Assembly (NCBI RefSeq): GCF_003627815.1
Contig: NZ_CP032698.1
Coordinates: 5,642,001-5,706,000, forward strand
Source: Streptomyces hundungensis
GTDB lineage: Bacteria > Actinomycetota > Actinomycetes > Streptomycetales > Streptomycetaceae
Length of the DNA stretch: 64,000 bases
Direction of reading: 5' to 3'
This document shows positions 24,785-35,070 of the stretch, one piece after another (within the stretch, counting starts at the first letter, position 1; every line of letters starts with the position of its first letter). A model generated the notes under the pieces. The model saw only the letters and a list, made by a program, of their open reading frames with translations, was not told the origin of the DNA and ran no database searches. The position numbers and the translations under genes were made by a program.

Positions 24785-25591
24785 ATGGCACTGCGACGGG
24801 CCAAGAACACACGGCGGACGACCGCGGCGAACGCGGCGCCCGGCCACGACTGGGCCGTCGAACTGCGCGGCGTCACGCGCCGGTACGGGCGCGGCGCCGC
24901 CACCGTGCACGCCCTGCGTGGCATCGACCTCACCCTGCCCCGGGCCAGCTTCACCGCGGTGATGGGCCCCTCCGGCTCCGGCAAGTCGACGTTCCTCCAG
25001 TGCTCGGCGGGCCTGGACCGGCCCAGCGAGGGCTCGGTGCGGCTCGGCGGCACCGAGATCACCGGCATGAGCGAGAACAAGCTCACCGAGCTGCGCCGCT
25101 CCCGCCTCGGCTTCGTCTTCCAGGCGTTCAACCTGCTGCCCTCGCTCACCGTCGAGCAGAACGTGGTCCTGCCGATGCGGCTCGCGGGCGACCGCCCCGA
25201 CCGCCGCCGCGCCGCCCAACTCCTCGCCCAGGTCGGCCTGGAGGGCAAGGGCGACCGCCGCCCCGGCGAACTCTCCGGCGGCCAGCAGCAGCGCGTGGCG
25301 ATCGCCCGCGCGCTGGTCACCAATCCGGACGTGATCTTCGCGGACGAGCCGACCGGCGCGCTGGACACCACCACCGCGGCCGAGGTCCTCGCCCTGCTCC
25401 GCAACGCGGTGGACGCGCTGGGGGCGACGGTGGTGATGGTCACCCACGACCCCTCGGCGGCCGCCTACGCCGACCAGGTCCTCTTCCTTGCGGACGGCTC
25501 CATGGTGGACGCCCTTTCGCAGGCCTCGGCCTCCCAGATCGCCACCCGCATGACCACCCTGACAACCCGCCGGGTAAGCACAGCGGCCTAG
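24785..25591 (+). CDS. ABC transporter ATP-binding protein (MacB/LolD-like), 268 aa
   Basis: Complete ABC ATPase: Walker A GPSGSGKS, Q-loop FQAFNLLPSLTV, signature LSGGQQQR, Walker B VIFADEPTGALD and switch His in VTHDPSA. The FNLLPSLT block and TGALD are typical of the MacB/LolD/FtsE subgroup that pairs with FtsX-type permeases, and such a permease follows. The start is ATG 24785 with GCAGGGG upstream; an upstream in-frame ATG at 24704 lacks a site. A 204-bp repeat-bearing gap separates it from the permease. Confidence 0.93.
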   Translation: MALRRAKNTRRTTAANAAPGHDWAVELRGVTRRYGRGAATVHALRGIDLTLPRASFTAVMGPSGSGKSTFLQCSAGLDRPSEGSVRLGGTEITGMSENKLTELRRSRLGFVFQAFNLLPSLTVEQNVVLPMRLAGDRPDRRRAAQLLAQVGLEGKGDRRPGELSGGQQQRVAIARALVTNPDVIFADEPTGALDTTTAAEVLALLRNAVDALGATVVMVTHDPSAAAYADQVLFLADGSMVDALSQASASQIATRMTTLTTRRVSTAA

Positions 25592-25605
25592 GGGTTGACC
25601 GGTTC

Positions 25606-25750
25606 GGCCCCTGGGGCTCCGCCCCAGACCCCGATCGCGCCTTAAGGGCGCTCGTCCTCAATCGCCGGACAGGCTGAAGGTGCCCCAGCGCCGAGTAGTT
25701 AGGGGCGCGGGGAACTGCGCGCCCAGCCACAGGCGGCCCGCACCCAAACC
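25606..25750 (+). repeat. Composite intergenic repeat inside the ABC operon
   Basis: Module order: hairpin GGGGCTCCGCCCC (25612), CGCGCCTTAAGGGCGCTCG (itself containing the palindrome GCGCCTTAAGGGCGC), CCTCAATCGCCGGACAGGCTGA, then the core GGGGCGCGGGGAACTGCGCG at 25702-25721 and a CAGCCAC tail. It lies between the ATPase and permease genes of one transporter. Confidence 0.85.
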
Positions 25751-25795
25751 GCAACCCCAAGCCCCCCTCCATCAGCCCTCCGCAGGAGACCCCCA

Positions 25796-28270
25796 ATGCA
25801 CGCCCCCAACCGCCTGGCCCGCGCAGCCCTCCGCTTCAAACCGTCCGCCTTCGCCGGCACATTCGTCGCGCTGCTCATGGCCGCGATGATCGTCTCCGCC
25901 TGCGGCCTCCTGCTCGCGACCGGTCTCACCGCCTCCGTGCCGCCCCAGCGTTACGCCGCCGCCCCCGTCGTGGTCGCCGCCGACCAGAACCTGCGGTACA
26001 CGATCGGCACCGGCGAGGACCGCGACGAGGAGCGGCTGGCCCTGCCGGACCGGGCCCGCCTCGACGACTCCCTGGTGGCGAAGGCCGCTTCGGCCCCCGG
26101 CGCCGCCGCCACGATCGCCGACCTCGCCGTGCCGGTGCGTACCGGCAAGAACGTCCCCGTCACGGCGTACACCTGGGCCTCCACCGCCTTCACCGGTACG
26201 AAGCCGGCCTCCGGCGCCGCGCCCCGCCCCGGCGAGGTGGTCATCACGACGGGCACGGTGGGGGAGCGGATCACCCTCGACACCCCTGCCGGACCAAGGG
26301 AGTTCAAGGTCTCCGGCACGATCGCCACAACCGCCACAAGCAGCGCAACCGGCGACGCGACCGCCACGACCGGCATCTGGCTGAACGACGCCGACGCCCG
26401 TGCCCTGTCCGGACACCCCGGCAAAGTCGACGCGATCGCCGTACTGCCCCAGCCCGGCACCTCCACCGACGCCCTCGCCGCCCAGGTGAAGCGCGCCCTC
26501 GGCGACCGGGCGCAGGTGCACACCGGGGACGACCGCTCCACCGTCGAGGACCGCGGCCTCGCCCAGGCCAAGGAGGTGCTCATCGGCCTCGGCGGCTCCT
26601 TCGGCGGCGTGGCCACGATGGTCGCCGTGTTCACCGCCGCCGGCACCGTCGCCCTCTTCGTCGGACAGCGCCGCCGTGAGTACGCCCTGCTGCGCGCCAT
26701 CGGCGCCACCCCGCGCCAGATCCGCCGCACCATCGCCACCGAGGCCCTGCTCGTCGCCCCGCTCGCCGGAGCCCTCGGCTGCCTGCCCGGTGTCGCGCTC
26801 GCGACCTGGTGGTTCGGGCAGCTGCGCGACAAGGGCGCGATCCCGGAGAGCGTGGACCTGGCGATCACCCCGCTGCCGCTGTTCGTCGCCGTGGGCGCCA
26901 CCGTCGTGACCGCCCTGTGCGCCGGCGCCGCCGCGGCCCGCCGGCCCGCGAAGATCAAGCCTGGTCAGGCGCTCGCCGAGTCCGCCGCGGAGCGGCTGCG
27001 CCCCGGCTGGATCCGTACCACGCTCGGTGTCGGCGCCGTCGTCGGCGGGTGTTCCTTCGCCGGGCTCGCGGCCTCCGAGACGGGGGAGGACGCGGCCAAC
27101 GCCGCCCTCGGCGTCGTCATGCTGTTCATGATGGCCGTCGCCCTGCTCGGCCCGCTGCTCGCCCGCGGCTGCACCGCCGTCTTCGGCCTCCCGCTGCGCG
27201 CCGCCGGCGCGGCCGGCTCACTCGCCGCCGCCAACACCCGTACCAACGCACGCCGGTTGGCCTCCGCGATCACCCCCATCGTCCTCGCGATGGCCTTCTC
27301 CTCGGTGCTGGTCTTCCTGCACACCAGCGAGGACCGGGCGATCGAGGACCAGCAGCGGGCCGGCATCACCGCGAACCAGGTGGTCACCGACCCCGCCGGC
27401 CTGCCCTCCGACGCGGTGGCCCGGGCCGGCGCCATGCCCGGCGTCGCGACGGCGGTGGGCCTCACCCGCACCTCCGTCCTCATCCCGAACGGTGGCACCG
27501 GCTACACCCCCAGCGAAGCCTCCGCGCAAGGCGTCACCGGCAGCGGCGCCGACCTCGCCAAGGTCCAGGACCTGGGCCTGAGCACCGGATCCCTGGCCGC
27601 CCTCGCCCCGGGCACCGCCGCCCTCGACGCCTCTCTCGCCGAAGCCGCCCACGTGCGCCTCGGCGACCGCCTCCCGCTGCTGCTGCCGGACGGCACCAAG
27701 GCGTCCCCGAAGATCGTGGCCACCTACGACCGAGGCCTCGGCCTGGCCCAACTGACCTTCCCCCAGGCCGACTTGACGGCCCACCTCACCCGCCCCAACC
27801 CCACCACCCTGCTGACCAGGGCCACCCCCGCCGCGGCCGCGCCCCTCGCCACCCTCGGCAAGGTCACCGACGCCGCGGGCCACGCCGCCGCACAGAGCAC
27901 GGACCGGGAGGTCAACGCCTGGGCCAACACCGTCATGGCCGCGGTACTCGGCGGCTTCGCGGCCGTCGCCGCCGTCAACACCCTGGTGATGACGGTCTTC
28001 GACCGCCGCCGCGAACTCGGCACCCTGCGCCTGATCGGCACCACCCGCCGCCAGGTCCTCAAGATGATCCGCTGGGAGGCGCTCCTGGTGGTCGCGGCCG
28101 GCATCGTCATCGGCAGCGCGATCGCCCTGGCCACCCTCGTCCCGATGGTGAACGGCCTCACCGGCCGCGCCCCGTACATACCGCCGCTCCTGTACGGCTC
28201 GTTCGCTGGCGGCATCCTGGTCCTGGGCCTGGCCGCGACCGCCCTGCCCGCCCGCGCCGCCCTGAAGTGA
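25796..28270 (+). CDS. ABC transporter permease with two FtsX-like domains, 824 aa
   Basis: Type VII ABC permease. The N-terminal TM helix (about residues 20-45) is followed by a periplasm-facing MacB-like region and three helices (about 265-380). A second half repeats the layout, ending with helices around residues 715-820. Conserved cytoplasmic loops are RRREYALLRAIGATPRQI and DRRRELGTLRLIGTTRRQV, the duplicated FtsX-domain signature. RBS AGGAG. It pairs with the ATPase upstream. Such pairs export antibiotics, peptides or lipids, or act as mechanotransmitters; no clue to substrate is present. Confidence 0.92.
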   Translation: MHAPNRLARAALRFKPSAFAGTFVALLMAAMIVSACGLLLATGLTASVPPQRYAAAPVVVAADQNLRYTIGTGEDRDEERLALPDRARLDDSLVAKAASAPGAAATIADLAVPVRTGKNVPVTAYTWASTAFTGTKPASGAAPRPGEVVITTGTVGERITLDTPAGPREFKVSGTIATTATSSATGDATATTGIWLNDADARALSGHPGKVDAIAVLPQPGTSTDALAAQVKRALGDRAQVHTGDDRSTVEDRGLAQAKEVLIGLGGSFGGVATMVAVFTAAGTVALFVGQRRREYALLRAIGATPRQIRRTIATEALLVAPLAGALGCLPGVALATWWFGQLRDKGAIPESVDLAITPLPLFVAVGATVVTALCAGAAAARRPAKIKPGQALAESAAERLRPGWIRTTLGVGAVVGGCSFAGLAASETGEDAANAALGVVMLFMMAVALLGPLLARGCTAVFGLPLRAAGAAGSLAAANTRTNARRLASAITPIVLAMAFSSVLVFLHTSEDRAIEDQQRAGITANQVVTDPAGLPSDAVARAGAMPGVATAVGLTRTSVLIPNGGTGYTPSEASAQGVTGSGADLAKVQDLGLSTGSLAALAPGTAALDASLAEAAHVRLGDRLPLLLPDGTKASPKIVATYDRGLGLAQLTFPQADLTAHLTRPNPTTLLTRATPAAAAPLATLGKVTDAAGHAAAQSTDREVNAWANTVMAAVLGGFAAVAAVNTLVMTVFDRRRELGTLRLIGTTRRQVLKMIRWEALLVVAAGIVIGSAIALATLVPMVNGLTGRAPYIPPLLYGSFAGGILVLGLAATALPARAALK

Positions 28271-28599
28271 GCCCGCGCCGGGCCACGGGCCGACCGAGGC
28301 ACGCGGAACGTCTCGCTCCGCTGGCCAGATTTCGCCGAACTCCCGCGAGCGCCACGGCACTTGACCGAACCCTCCATCAAGCGGGTGGCCGCGGGCCGCC
28401 CGGAATCCGGGCGCCCCGCGCGACTCGTGAACAGGTGAACCCCTGGAGGCGGGCTCGCGGTTGGCCGGATCCATGCATGGTCCGTCCGCCACCCGGGGAC
28501 AACCACAGGGGTGTTGGTGGCACGATGGTTCTCGCGGGGGTGTGTGCGACATGCCCTCGGGCCGGCAAGGCGGACCGACCAAGGGGTGTGTGATCAGTT
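28271..28599. other. Gene-free stretch
   Basis: I see no supported gene. It holds the palindrome CCATGCATGG near 28471-28480 and the 12-mer GAACAGGTGAAC at 28429-28440, which also occurs at 15472-15483. The end of the stretch presumably carries the promoter of the small membrane protein gene; AAGGGG at 28581 is its only candidate ribosome site. Confidence 0.5.
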
Positions 28600-28794
28600 G
28601 TGGCCATTTCACTGTCAGCCGTAGTGCTGTTGGCGGTCGTCCTCGTGGTGCTCATCCGCGGCGGCTCCATCAAGGCCGGCCCAGCGATCGTCGCGATACT
28701 TTTCGGCTTCTTCCTGGCATCGACGGGCATGGCCCCCTCGATCCAGCGCTTCCTGAACTCGATAGCGGACACGATCAACCAGATCAAGTTCTGA
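28600..28794 (+). CDS. Small conserved-type membrane protein, 64 aa
   Basis: Starts MAISLSAVVLLAVVLVVLIR (GTG codon) with one TM helix; a second hydrophobic segment is AGPAIVAILFGFFLASTGMA, and the tail is amphipathic (IQRFLNSIADTINQIKF). A perfect terminator immediately follows, supporting a real short gene. I recall similar small proteins in other Streptomyces genomes but know no function. The RBS is distant (AAGGGG, 13 bases). Confidence 0.75.
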   Translation: MAISLSAVVLLAVVLVVLIRGGSIKAGPAIVAILFGFFLASTGMAPSIQRFLNSIADTINQIKF

Positions 28795-28799
28795 GCACG

Positions 28800-28836
28800 C
28801 CGAAGGGCCCGGCAGCTCGGCTGCCGGGCCCTTCGG
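28800..28836. terminator. Perfect 17-bp-stem terminator
   Basis: CCGAAGGGCCCGGCAGC, loop TCG, GCTGCCGGGCCCTTCGG. It serves the small membrane protein gene on the + strand and, being symmetric, the tRNA-Gly transcript from the other side. Confidence 0.9.
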
Positions 28837-28846
28837 ACCTATCGAG

Positions 28847-28917
28847 AGCGGGCGACGGGAATCGAACCCGCGTAGCTAGTTTGGAAGACTAGGGCTCTAC
28901 CATTGAGCTACGCCCGC
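28847..28917 (-). tRNA. tRNA-Gly (anticodon UCC)
   Basis: 71-nt cloverleaf on the minus strand. The 7-bp acceptor GCGGGCG pairs with CGCCCGC, the anticodon loop is CTTCCAA, and the T-loop sequence is GGTTCGATTCC. The discriminator base is U and the 3' CCA is not encoded. Confidence 0.97.
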
Positions 28918-29130
28918 AAGCATCGCGCCGCAGGTCATCGCGACCCCGGCACGTAGAGCATCGTAGCGGGTCACCCCCCGGACGTGCACACCGCGTTTCC
29001 CGGCCACCGTCCTGAGCGGGCCGAGCCGGGCCGCCCGGGCCCGATCCGGGCGCGCGCCCCGCCGGGCGGACGCCCCGAACAAAGCGGCCGACGCGGCCCT
29101 CGCGGGCATGTACCCTACGTCTCGCACCGA

Positions 29131-29207
29131 CGGGGTGTGGCGCAGCTTGGTAGCGCGTCCGCTTTGGGAGCGGAAGGCCGTGGGTTCAAATCCCGCCACC
29201 CCGACCA
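29131..29207 (+). tRNA. tRNA-Pro (anticodon UGG), CCA encoded
   Basis: 77-nt cloverleaf: acceptor CGGGGTG pairs with CACCCCG, anticodon stem TCCGC/GCGGA around loop TTTGGGA, and T-arm GGGTTCAAATCCC. The discriminator A is followed by an encoded CCA. Confidence 0.97.
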
Positions 29208-29396
29208 GCGTCACCGACGTTCGATCTCCGCGTTCTCCGCGTATCAAGATCACATTGTGGGAGGCATCCCGCTTGCGGTTACTATGCAAGCTGCGTGCCC
29301 GTGTGTCTGATGAATCCGATGTACCGGGCCCCATCCGCTCCAGACCGTCGGTCTGCGGCAGAACCCCAAAGAAGTCAGCCACAAGGAGACCGAACC

Positions 29397-30791
29397 GTGA
29401 AGAGCGCCGTGGAGACCCTGAACCCGACTCGGGTTCGGCTCACTGTCGAGGTGCCCTTCGAGGAGCTCAAGGACAGCCTCGACGCGGCGTACAAGAAGAT
29501 CAACCAGCAGGTCACGGTCAAGGGCTTCCGTAAGGGCAAGATCCCGGCCCGAGTGATCGACCAGCGGTTCGGTCGTGGCGCCGTGCTCGAAGAGGCCGTC
29601 AATGACGCGCTTCCGAAGTTCTACACCGAGGCGATCAACGAGGCGGAGCTGAACCCGCTGGGTCAGCCCGAGGTCGACATCACCGAGCTGAAGGACGGCG
29701 AGACGCTGAACTTCACCGCCGAGGTCGACATCCGCCCGACCATCGAGATCCCGGACTACTCCGGCATCGAGGTCACCGTGGACGCCGTCGAGGTCAGCGA
29801 CGAGGACGTCGAGAAGTCCGTGGAGCAGCTCCGCGAGCGCTTCGCCTCGACCTCCCCCGTCGAGCGTGCCGCCGAGGACGGCGACGTCGTGACGATCGAC
29901 CTCGAGGCCAAGGTCGACGGCGAGGTCCTGGAGGACGGCGTGGCCGAGGGTGTCTCGTACACCATCGGTTCCGGCGAGCTCCTCGAGGGCATCGACGACG
30001 CCGTGAAGGGCCTGGAGGCCGGTGGCGAGGCCACCTTCACCTCCGAGCTCAAGGGCGGCTCGGCCGAGGGCAAGGAGGCCGAGGTCACCGTCAAGGTCAC
30101 CCAGGTCGCCGCCCGTGAACTGCCTGCCCTGGACGACGACTTCGCGCAGCTCGCGTCGGAGTTCGACACCCTGGACGAGCTCAAGGCCGACAGCCGCAAG
30201 CGCCTCGAGAACATGAAGCAGTACGACCAGGCCACCCAGGCCCAGGAGCGCGTCCTCGACGAGCTCCTGAAGCTGGCCGAGGTCCCGATCCCCGAGAAGC
30301 TCCTCGCGGACGAGATCCAGACCCGCAAGCACAACCTCGAGCACCACCAGCTCGGCCAGATGGGCATCGACCTCGCCAAGTACCTGGAGATCCAGGGCAA
30401 GACCGAGGAAGAGTTCACCGCCGAGACCGAGGAGCAGGCGGTCAAGGGCATCAAGACGCAGTTCATCCTGGACGAGCTCGTCAACAAGGAGAAGCTGAAC
30501 GTCAACCAGGAGGAGCTCACCGAGCACCTCATGCGGCGTGCCGCCTCCTCCGGCATGAGCCCGGACCAGTTCGCCCAGGCCGTCGTCGAGGGTGGCCAGG
30601 TGCCGATGCTCGTCGGCGAGGTCGCCCGCGGCAAGGCGCTCGCCGTCGTCGTCGAGGCCGCCAAGGTCACCGACACCAACGGTGAGGTCGTCGACCTGGA
30701 GGACGCCGAGGACGAGGCCGCCGAGGCCGCCGCCGAGGTCGAGTCCGCCGAGTCCGCCGAGGACGAGGCCGCGGAGAAGACCGAGGCCTAA
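29397..30791 (+). CDS. tig: Trigger factor, ribosome-associated chaperone and PPIase, 464 aa
   Basis: Binds at the ribosomal exit tunnel and folds nascent chains. The N-terminal ribosome-binding domain has the signature [18 protein letters not shown] (TF signature GFRxGxxP). The FKBP-type PPIase domain follows ([16 protein letters not shown] and [22 protein letters not shown]), then the helical arm domain. The C terminus is a very acidic Glu/Asp/Ala tail of about 30 residues. The GTG start at 29397 follows AAGGAG. It is next to the Clp protease genes, as in many bacteria, but has its own terminator. Confidence 0.97.
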   Translation: MKSAVETLNPTRVRLTVEVPFEELKDSLDAAYKKINQQVTVKGFRKGKIPARVIDQRFGRGAVLEEAVNDALPKFYTEAINEAELNPLGQPEVDITELKDGETLNFTAEVDIRPTIEIPDYSGIEVTVDAVEVSDEDVEKSVEQLRERFASTSPVERAAEDGDVVTIDLEAKVDGEVLEDGVAEGVSYTIGSGELLEGIDDAVKGLEAGGEATFTSELKGGSAEGKEAEVTVKVTQVAARELPALDDDFAQLASEFDTLDELKADSRKRLENMKQYDQATQAQERVLDELLKLAEVPIPEKLLADEIQTRKHNLEHHQLGQMGIDLAKYLEIQGKTEEEFTAETEEQAVKGIKTQFILDELVNKEKLNVNQEELTEHLMRRAASSGMSPDQFAQAVVEGGQVPMLVGEVARGKALAVVVEAAKVTDTNGEVVDLEDAEDEAAEAAAEVESAESAEDEAAEKTEA

Positions 30792-30811
30792 AGCCTCCTT
30801 CTGACCGCTGA

Positions 30812-30844
30812 GAAGGGCCCTGCGCAGCCGCGCACGGGCCCTTC
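30812..30844 (+). terminator. Terminator after tig
   Basis: GAAGGGCCC-T-GCGC, loop AGCC, GCGC-AC-GGGCCCTTC, then TTCG. Starts 21 bases past the stop and separates tig from clpP1. Confidence 0.85.
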
Positions 30845-30871
30845 TTCGTACCGAATTCCGCTTCAACCACC

Positions 30872-30888
30872 TTGCGCTCCGAGCGAAC
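30872..30888. promoter_or_regulatory. ClgR-type operator upstream of clpP1
   Basis: TTGCGCTCCGAGCGAAC; its complement reads GTTCGCTCGGAGCGCAA. This matches the ClgR box known from Streptomyces and Corynebacterium (GTTCGCT-N-rich centre-GCG). Its centre is about 59 bp upstream of the predicted start point, a usual place for an activator. Confidence 0.7.
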
Positions 30889-30926
30889 AGTTCGGGAACC
30901 GGGATGGCGTTGTCCCACCTGCGCGT

Positions 30927-30932
30927 TAGGGT
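30927..30932 (+). promoter_or_regulatory. Candidate clpP1 -10 hexamer TAGGGT
   Basis: TAGGGT matches TANNNT. No TTGAC -35 is found at 16-19 bp, which fits activator dependence. The predicted leader is about 95 nt. Confidence 0.5.
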
Positions 30933-31033
30933 CCATGAATACGAGGGTGGTGGAGTCTGGCGAGCCGGAGTCCGCGCCCCCGGAACGAAGACGCTGAGAC
31001 GGTTGAAGCCGTCAGAGACGAGCAGGTGGATAC

Positions 31034-31654
31034 GTGACGAATCTGATGCCTTACGCCGCCGGAGAGCCGTCCCTCGGTGGTGGCCTCGGTGACCAGGTCT
31101 ACAGCCGACTGCTCAACGACCGCATCATCTTCCTCGGCCAGCAGGTCGACGACGAGATCGCCAACAAGATCACCGCCCAGATGCTCCTCCTGGCCGCTGC
31201 CGACCAGGACAAGGACATCTACCTCTACATCAACAGCCCCGGCGGCTCGGTGACGGCCGGCATGGCGGTCTACGACACCATGCAGTACATCCAGAACGAC
31301 GTGGTCACCATCGGCATGGGCATGGCCGCCTCGATGGGCCAGTTCCTGCTGACCGGTGGCGCCGCGGGCAAGCGCTTCGCGCTCCCCAACACCGACATCC
31401 TGATGCACCAGGGCTCCGCCGGTATCGGTGGCACCGCCTCCGACATCAAGATCCAGGCCGAGTACCTGATCCGGACGAAGAAGCGCATGGCGGAGATCAC
31501 TGCCGCGCACTCCGGCCAGACCGTCGAGACGATCATCCGCGACGGCGACCGCGACCGCTGGTACACGGCGGAGGAGGCCAAGGAATACGGCCTCATCGAC
31601 GAGATCATCTCCGCTGCCTCGGGCGTTCCGGGCGGCGGCGGCACCGGGGCCTGA
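31034..31654 (+). CDS. clpP1: ATP-dependent Clp protease proteolytic subunit ClpP1, 206 aa
   Basis: Serine protease subunit forming heptameric rings that degrade substrates fed by ClpX or ClpC. Catalytic Ser is in [11 protein letters not shown], His in DILMHQG and Asp in the YGLIDEI region. The GTG start follows AGGTGG. It forms an operon with clpP2 (61-bp spacing). In actinobacteria the active particle is a ClpP1P2 hetero-complex. A ClgR-type box and TAGGGT -10 lie upstream. The C terminus ends in a short Gly-rich tail. Confidence 0.97.
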   Translation: MTNLMPYAAGEPSLGGGLGDQVYSRLLNDRIIFLGQQVDDEIANKITAQMLLLAAADQDKDIYLYINSPGGSVTAGMAVYDTMQYIQNDVVTIGMGMAASMGQFLLTGGAAGKRFALPNTDILMHQGSAGIGGTASDIKIQAEYLIRTKKRMAEITAAHSGQTVETIIRDGDRDRWYTAEEAKEYGLIDEIISAASGVPGGGGTGA

Positions 31655-31715
31655 GCCCCGACCCGCACCCGCTCCCCCTGCCCACTTGAACGCCACCAGG
31701 ATGGTGAAGACCCCC

Positions 31716-32390
31716 ATGAGCAACTTCTCCGGCCTCTCGGCCAACGCGAGCGGCCTCTACACCGGCCCGCAGGTCGACAACCGCTACATCGTCCCGCGCT
31801 TCGTCGAGCGCACCTCGCAGGGCGTGCGCGAGTACGACCCGTACGCGAAGCTCTTCGAGGAGCGCGTGATCTTCCTCGGCGTGCAGATCGACGACGCGTC
31901 CGCCAACGACGTCATGGCGCAGCTCCTGTGCCTGGAGTCGATGGACCCCGACCGTGACATCTCGATCTACATCAACAGCCCGGGTGGTTCCTTCACCGCC
32001 CTCACGGCGATCTACGACACGATGCAGTTCGTGAAGCCCGACATCCAGACGGTCTGCATGGGCCAGGCGGCCTCCGCCGCCGCCGTCCTGCTCGCCGCCG
32101 GTACGCCGGGCAAGCGCATGGCGCTGCCGAACGCACGCGTCCTGATCCACCAGCCCTCGGGCGGCACCGGCCGCGAGCAGCTCTCCGACCTGGAGATCGC
32201 GGCCAACGAGATCCTCCGGATGCGTTCGCAGCTGGAGGAGATGCTGGCCAAGCACTCGACGACGCCGATCGAGAAGATCCGCGACGACATCGAGCGCGAC
32301 AAGATCCTCACGGCCGAGGACGCGCTGTCCTACGGCCTGGTCGACCAGATCGTGTCGACCCGCAAGACGACGACCTCCGCGGCCGCCTGA
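31716..32390 (+). CDS. clpP2: ATP-dependent Clp protease proteolytic subunit ClpP2, 224 aa
   Basis: Second ClpP subunit. Catalytic Ser is in [11 protein letters not shown], His in VLIHQPSGG and Asp in YGLVDQI. The N-terminal 30 residues before [14 protein letters not shown] are a propeptide that is normally removed. The ATG at 31716 (MSNFSG) with GAAG six bases upstream is preferred; ATG 31701 is possible but has its AGG directly abutting. It is cotranscribed with clpP1 and followed by a hairpin, so clpX may be mainly expressed from its own promoter. Confidence 0.96.
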   Translation: MSNFSGLSANASGLYTGPQVDNRYIVPRFVERTSQGVREYDPYAKLFEERVIFLGVQIDDASANDVMAQLLCLESMDPDRDISIYINSPGGSFTALTAIYDTMQFVKPDIQTVCMGQAASAAAVLLAAGTPGKRMALPNARVLIHQPSGGTGREQLSDLEIAANEILRMRSQLEEMLAKHSTTPIEKIRDDIERDKILTAEDALSYGLVDQIVSTRKTTTSAAA

Positions 32391-32405
32391 CCCGCTTCGG
32401 CGAGC

Positions 32406-32439
32406 TTGGCGCGGTCCACGTGGAAGTGAACCGCGCCAA
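32406..32439 (+). terminator. Hairpin after clpP2
   Basis: TTGGCGCGGT and ACCGCGCCAA form a 10-bp stem over a 14-nt loop, followed by a second G/C hairpin (GGGCCC...GGGGCCC) to about 32462. Confidence 0.65.
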
Positions 32440-32566
32440 GGGGGGCCCGAACGGGGGCCCCGGCAAGGTACCGTCGGTAGGGGGTCTGGGGGCGTCCCCC
32501 CGGAAAACGCAGTAGGCACCAGGAGGCGGCGCACATGGCGTCTCCCAGGCGAAGGGGAAGCACCTC

Positions 32567-33859
<1,293 letters not shown>

Positions 33860-33886
33860 CACCGCACTCGGCCTCTCGCACACACC

Positions 33887-33929
33887 AAGGGGCCCGCCCG
33901 GTCAACTTCCTTGACCGGACGGGCCCTTT
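33887..33929. terminator. Bidirectional terminator after clpX
   Basis: AAGGGGCCCG-C-CCGGTCAA, loop CTTCC, TTGACCGG-A-CGGGCCCTTT. It lies between the convergent clpX and proline-rich membrane protein genes. Confidence 0.9.
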
Positions 33930-33937
33930 GACGTGTG

Positions 33938-34933
33938 CTAGGCCTTCTTGCGGGCCGTGTTGTAGACCGAGGCCGTCAGCTTGGCGGCGTCCTCCTGGCT
34001 CGCGCCGCCTCCCGTGGAGGCCTTGCCGATGTCCATCAGGAGCACGACGCCGTACGTGCTGTAGTCCGCCCACACGCACGCCGGGGCCGTGAACTCCTTG
34101 GGCCCCTTGTCCAGCGAACCGTCGGCGCCGGAGTTGGTGAACTTCATGTCCTGGCACTTCATCAGGGCGCCCTTGAACCCGGCCGGCTTGACGAGCTTGG
34201 GCGAGCCGATGAGCTCGACCTTGATGGTCTTGCTCTTGGCGGTGTTGTCCTTGGCGTTCTGGAACGAGGCGTCGATCACCTTCGCCGGGTCGCTGATCTC
34301 GCCCCAATAGGCGTTGATCTGAAGCGACTTGGCGGTCAGCGGGTTCAGCTTCGGGTCGCCGGAGGCGTACGAGGCGCCGGTCTGTTGCGGGTTCTTGACC
34401 CCGGCTGCCTCGGCCTTCTTCTTCTGCTCGTCCGACATCGGCGCCGTGTCGTCGCCCTTGGCGTCCTTCTTGAAGTCCTCGACCGTGGCGGGCAGGACGA
34501 CCTTGTAGCCCTTGGTGTCGGCCGACACGTCGCTGTTGCTCGCGCCGCCCTTGGTGAGGAACCACGCGCCGCCGCCGACGACCGCGAGCGCCACGACGAC
34601 CGCCGTGACGATCAGGCCGGTCTTCTTCTTCGGGGGGACCGGCGGCATCGGGTGCGTCGGCGCGCCGTACGGGGGCTGCTGGCCGTAGGGCGGCTGCTGG
34701 CCGTACTGCGGGGCCTGCTGCTGCGGGTAGCCGTAGGGCTGCTGCTGCGGCTGCTGCTGACCGTACGGGCCCGGCTGCTGCGGCGGCACGCCCTGCGGGG
34801 CCTGCTGCGGGTAGCCGTAACCGGGCTGCGGCGGACCGGGCTGCCCGTACGGGGGCTGCTGCGGAGGCTGCTGGCCGTACGGGCCGGGCTGCTGGGGCTG
34901 GCCACCGTACGGGCCCGGCTGGTTGTAGCTCAT
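33938..34933 (-). CDS. Pro/Gln/Gly-rich single-pass membrane protein, 331 aa
   Basis: Residues 1-95 are low-complexity PYGQQP/GYPQQ repeats facing the cytoplasm, then one TM helix ([22 protein letters not shown]). The outer domain of about 210 residues includes [40 protein letters not shown] and [16 protein letters not shown], with two Cys that may pair. The layout resembles many Streptomyces membrane proteins of unknown function. The ATG at 34933 has AGGGGG upstream; an ATG at 34960 lacks a site. Function unknown. Confidence 0.8.
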   Translation of the reverse strand: MSYNQPGPYGGQPQQPGPYGQQPPQQPPYGQPGPPQPGYGYPQQAPQGVPPQQPGPYGQQQPQQQPYGYPQQQAPQYGQQPPYGQQPPYGAPTHPMPPVPPKKKTGLIVTAVVVALAVVGGGAWFLTKGGASNSDVSADTKGYKVVLPATVEDFKKDAKGDDTAPMSDEQKKKAEAAGVKNPQQTGASYASGDPKLNPLTAKSLQINAYWGEISDPAKVIDASFQNAKDNTAKSKTIKVELIGSPKLVKPAGFKGALMKCQDMKFTNSGADGSLDKGPKEFTAPACVWADYSTYGVVLLMDIGKASTGGGASQEDAAKLTASVYNTARKKA

Positions 34934-35058
34934 GGTTGGGTTCCCCCTAGACACGTTCATCCGATCCGAACATCCTCGCGGAACGGCCGCCGACCCCGTG
35001 CATCGGGGGCCCCGCCGTTACGAATCATTCCCGTTTCGGTGCGGGCCGGTGACACCCC

Positions 35059-35064
35059 TAAACT
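35059..35064 (+). promoter_or_regulatory. -10 hexamer TAAACT, predicted leaderless start for valS
   Basis: The hexamer occupies -12 to -7 relative to the GTG start codon, so +1 is the G of GTG. No T-box leader or Shine-Dalgarno sequence is present. No clear -35. Confidence 0.55.
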
Positions 35065-35070
35065 GACCCC

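Noticed and set aside
28847..29207. tRNA genes as attachment sites of an integrative element
   Set aside because: No integrase, excisionase or duplicated tRNA end is present near either tRNA.
35000..35070. T-box riboswitch upstream of valS
   Set aside because: The gap is short, lacks the T-box sequence and specifier hairpin, and the predicted start is at the GTG itself.
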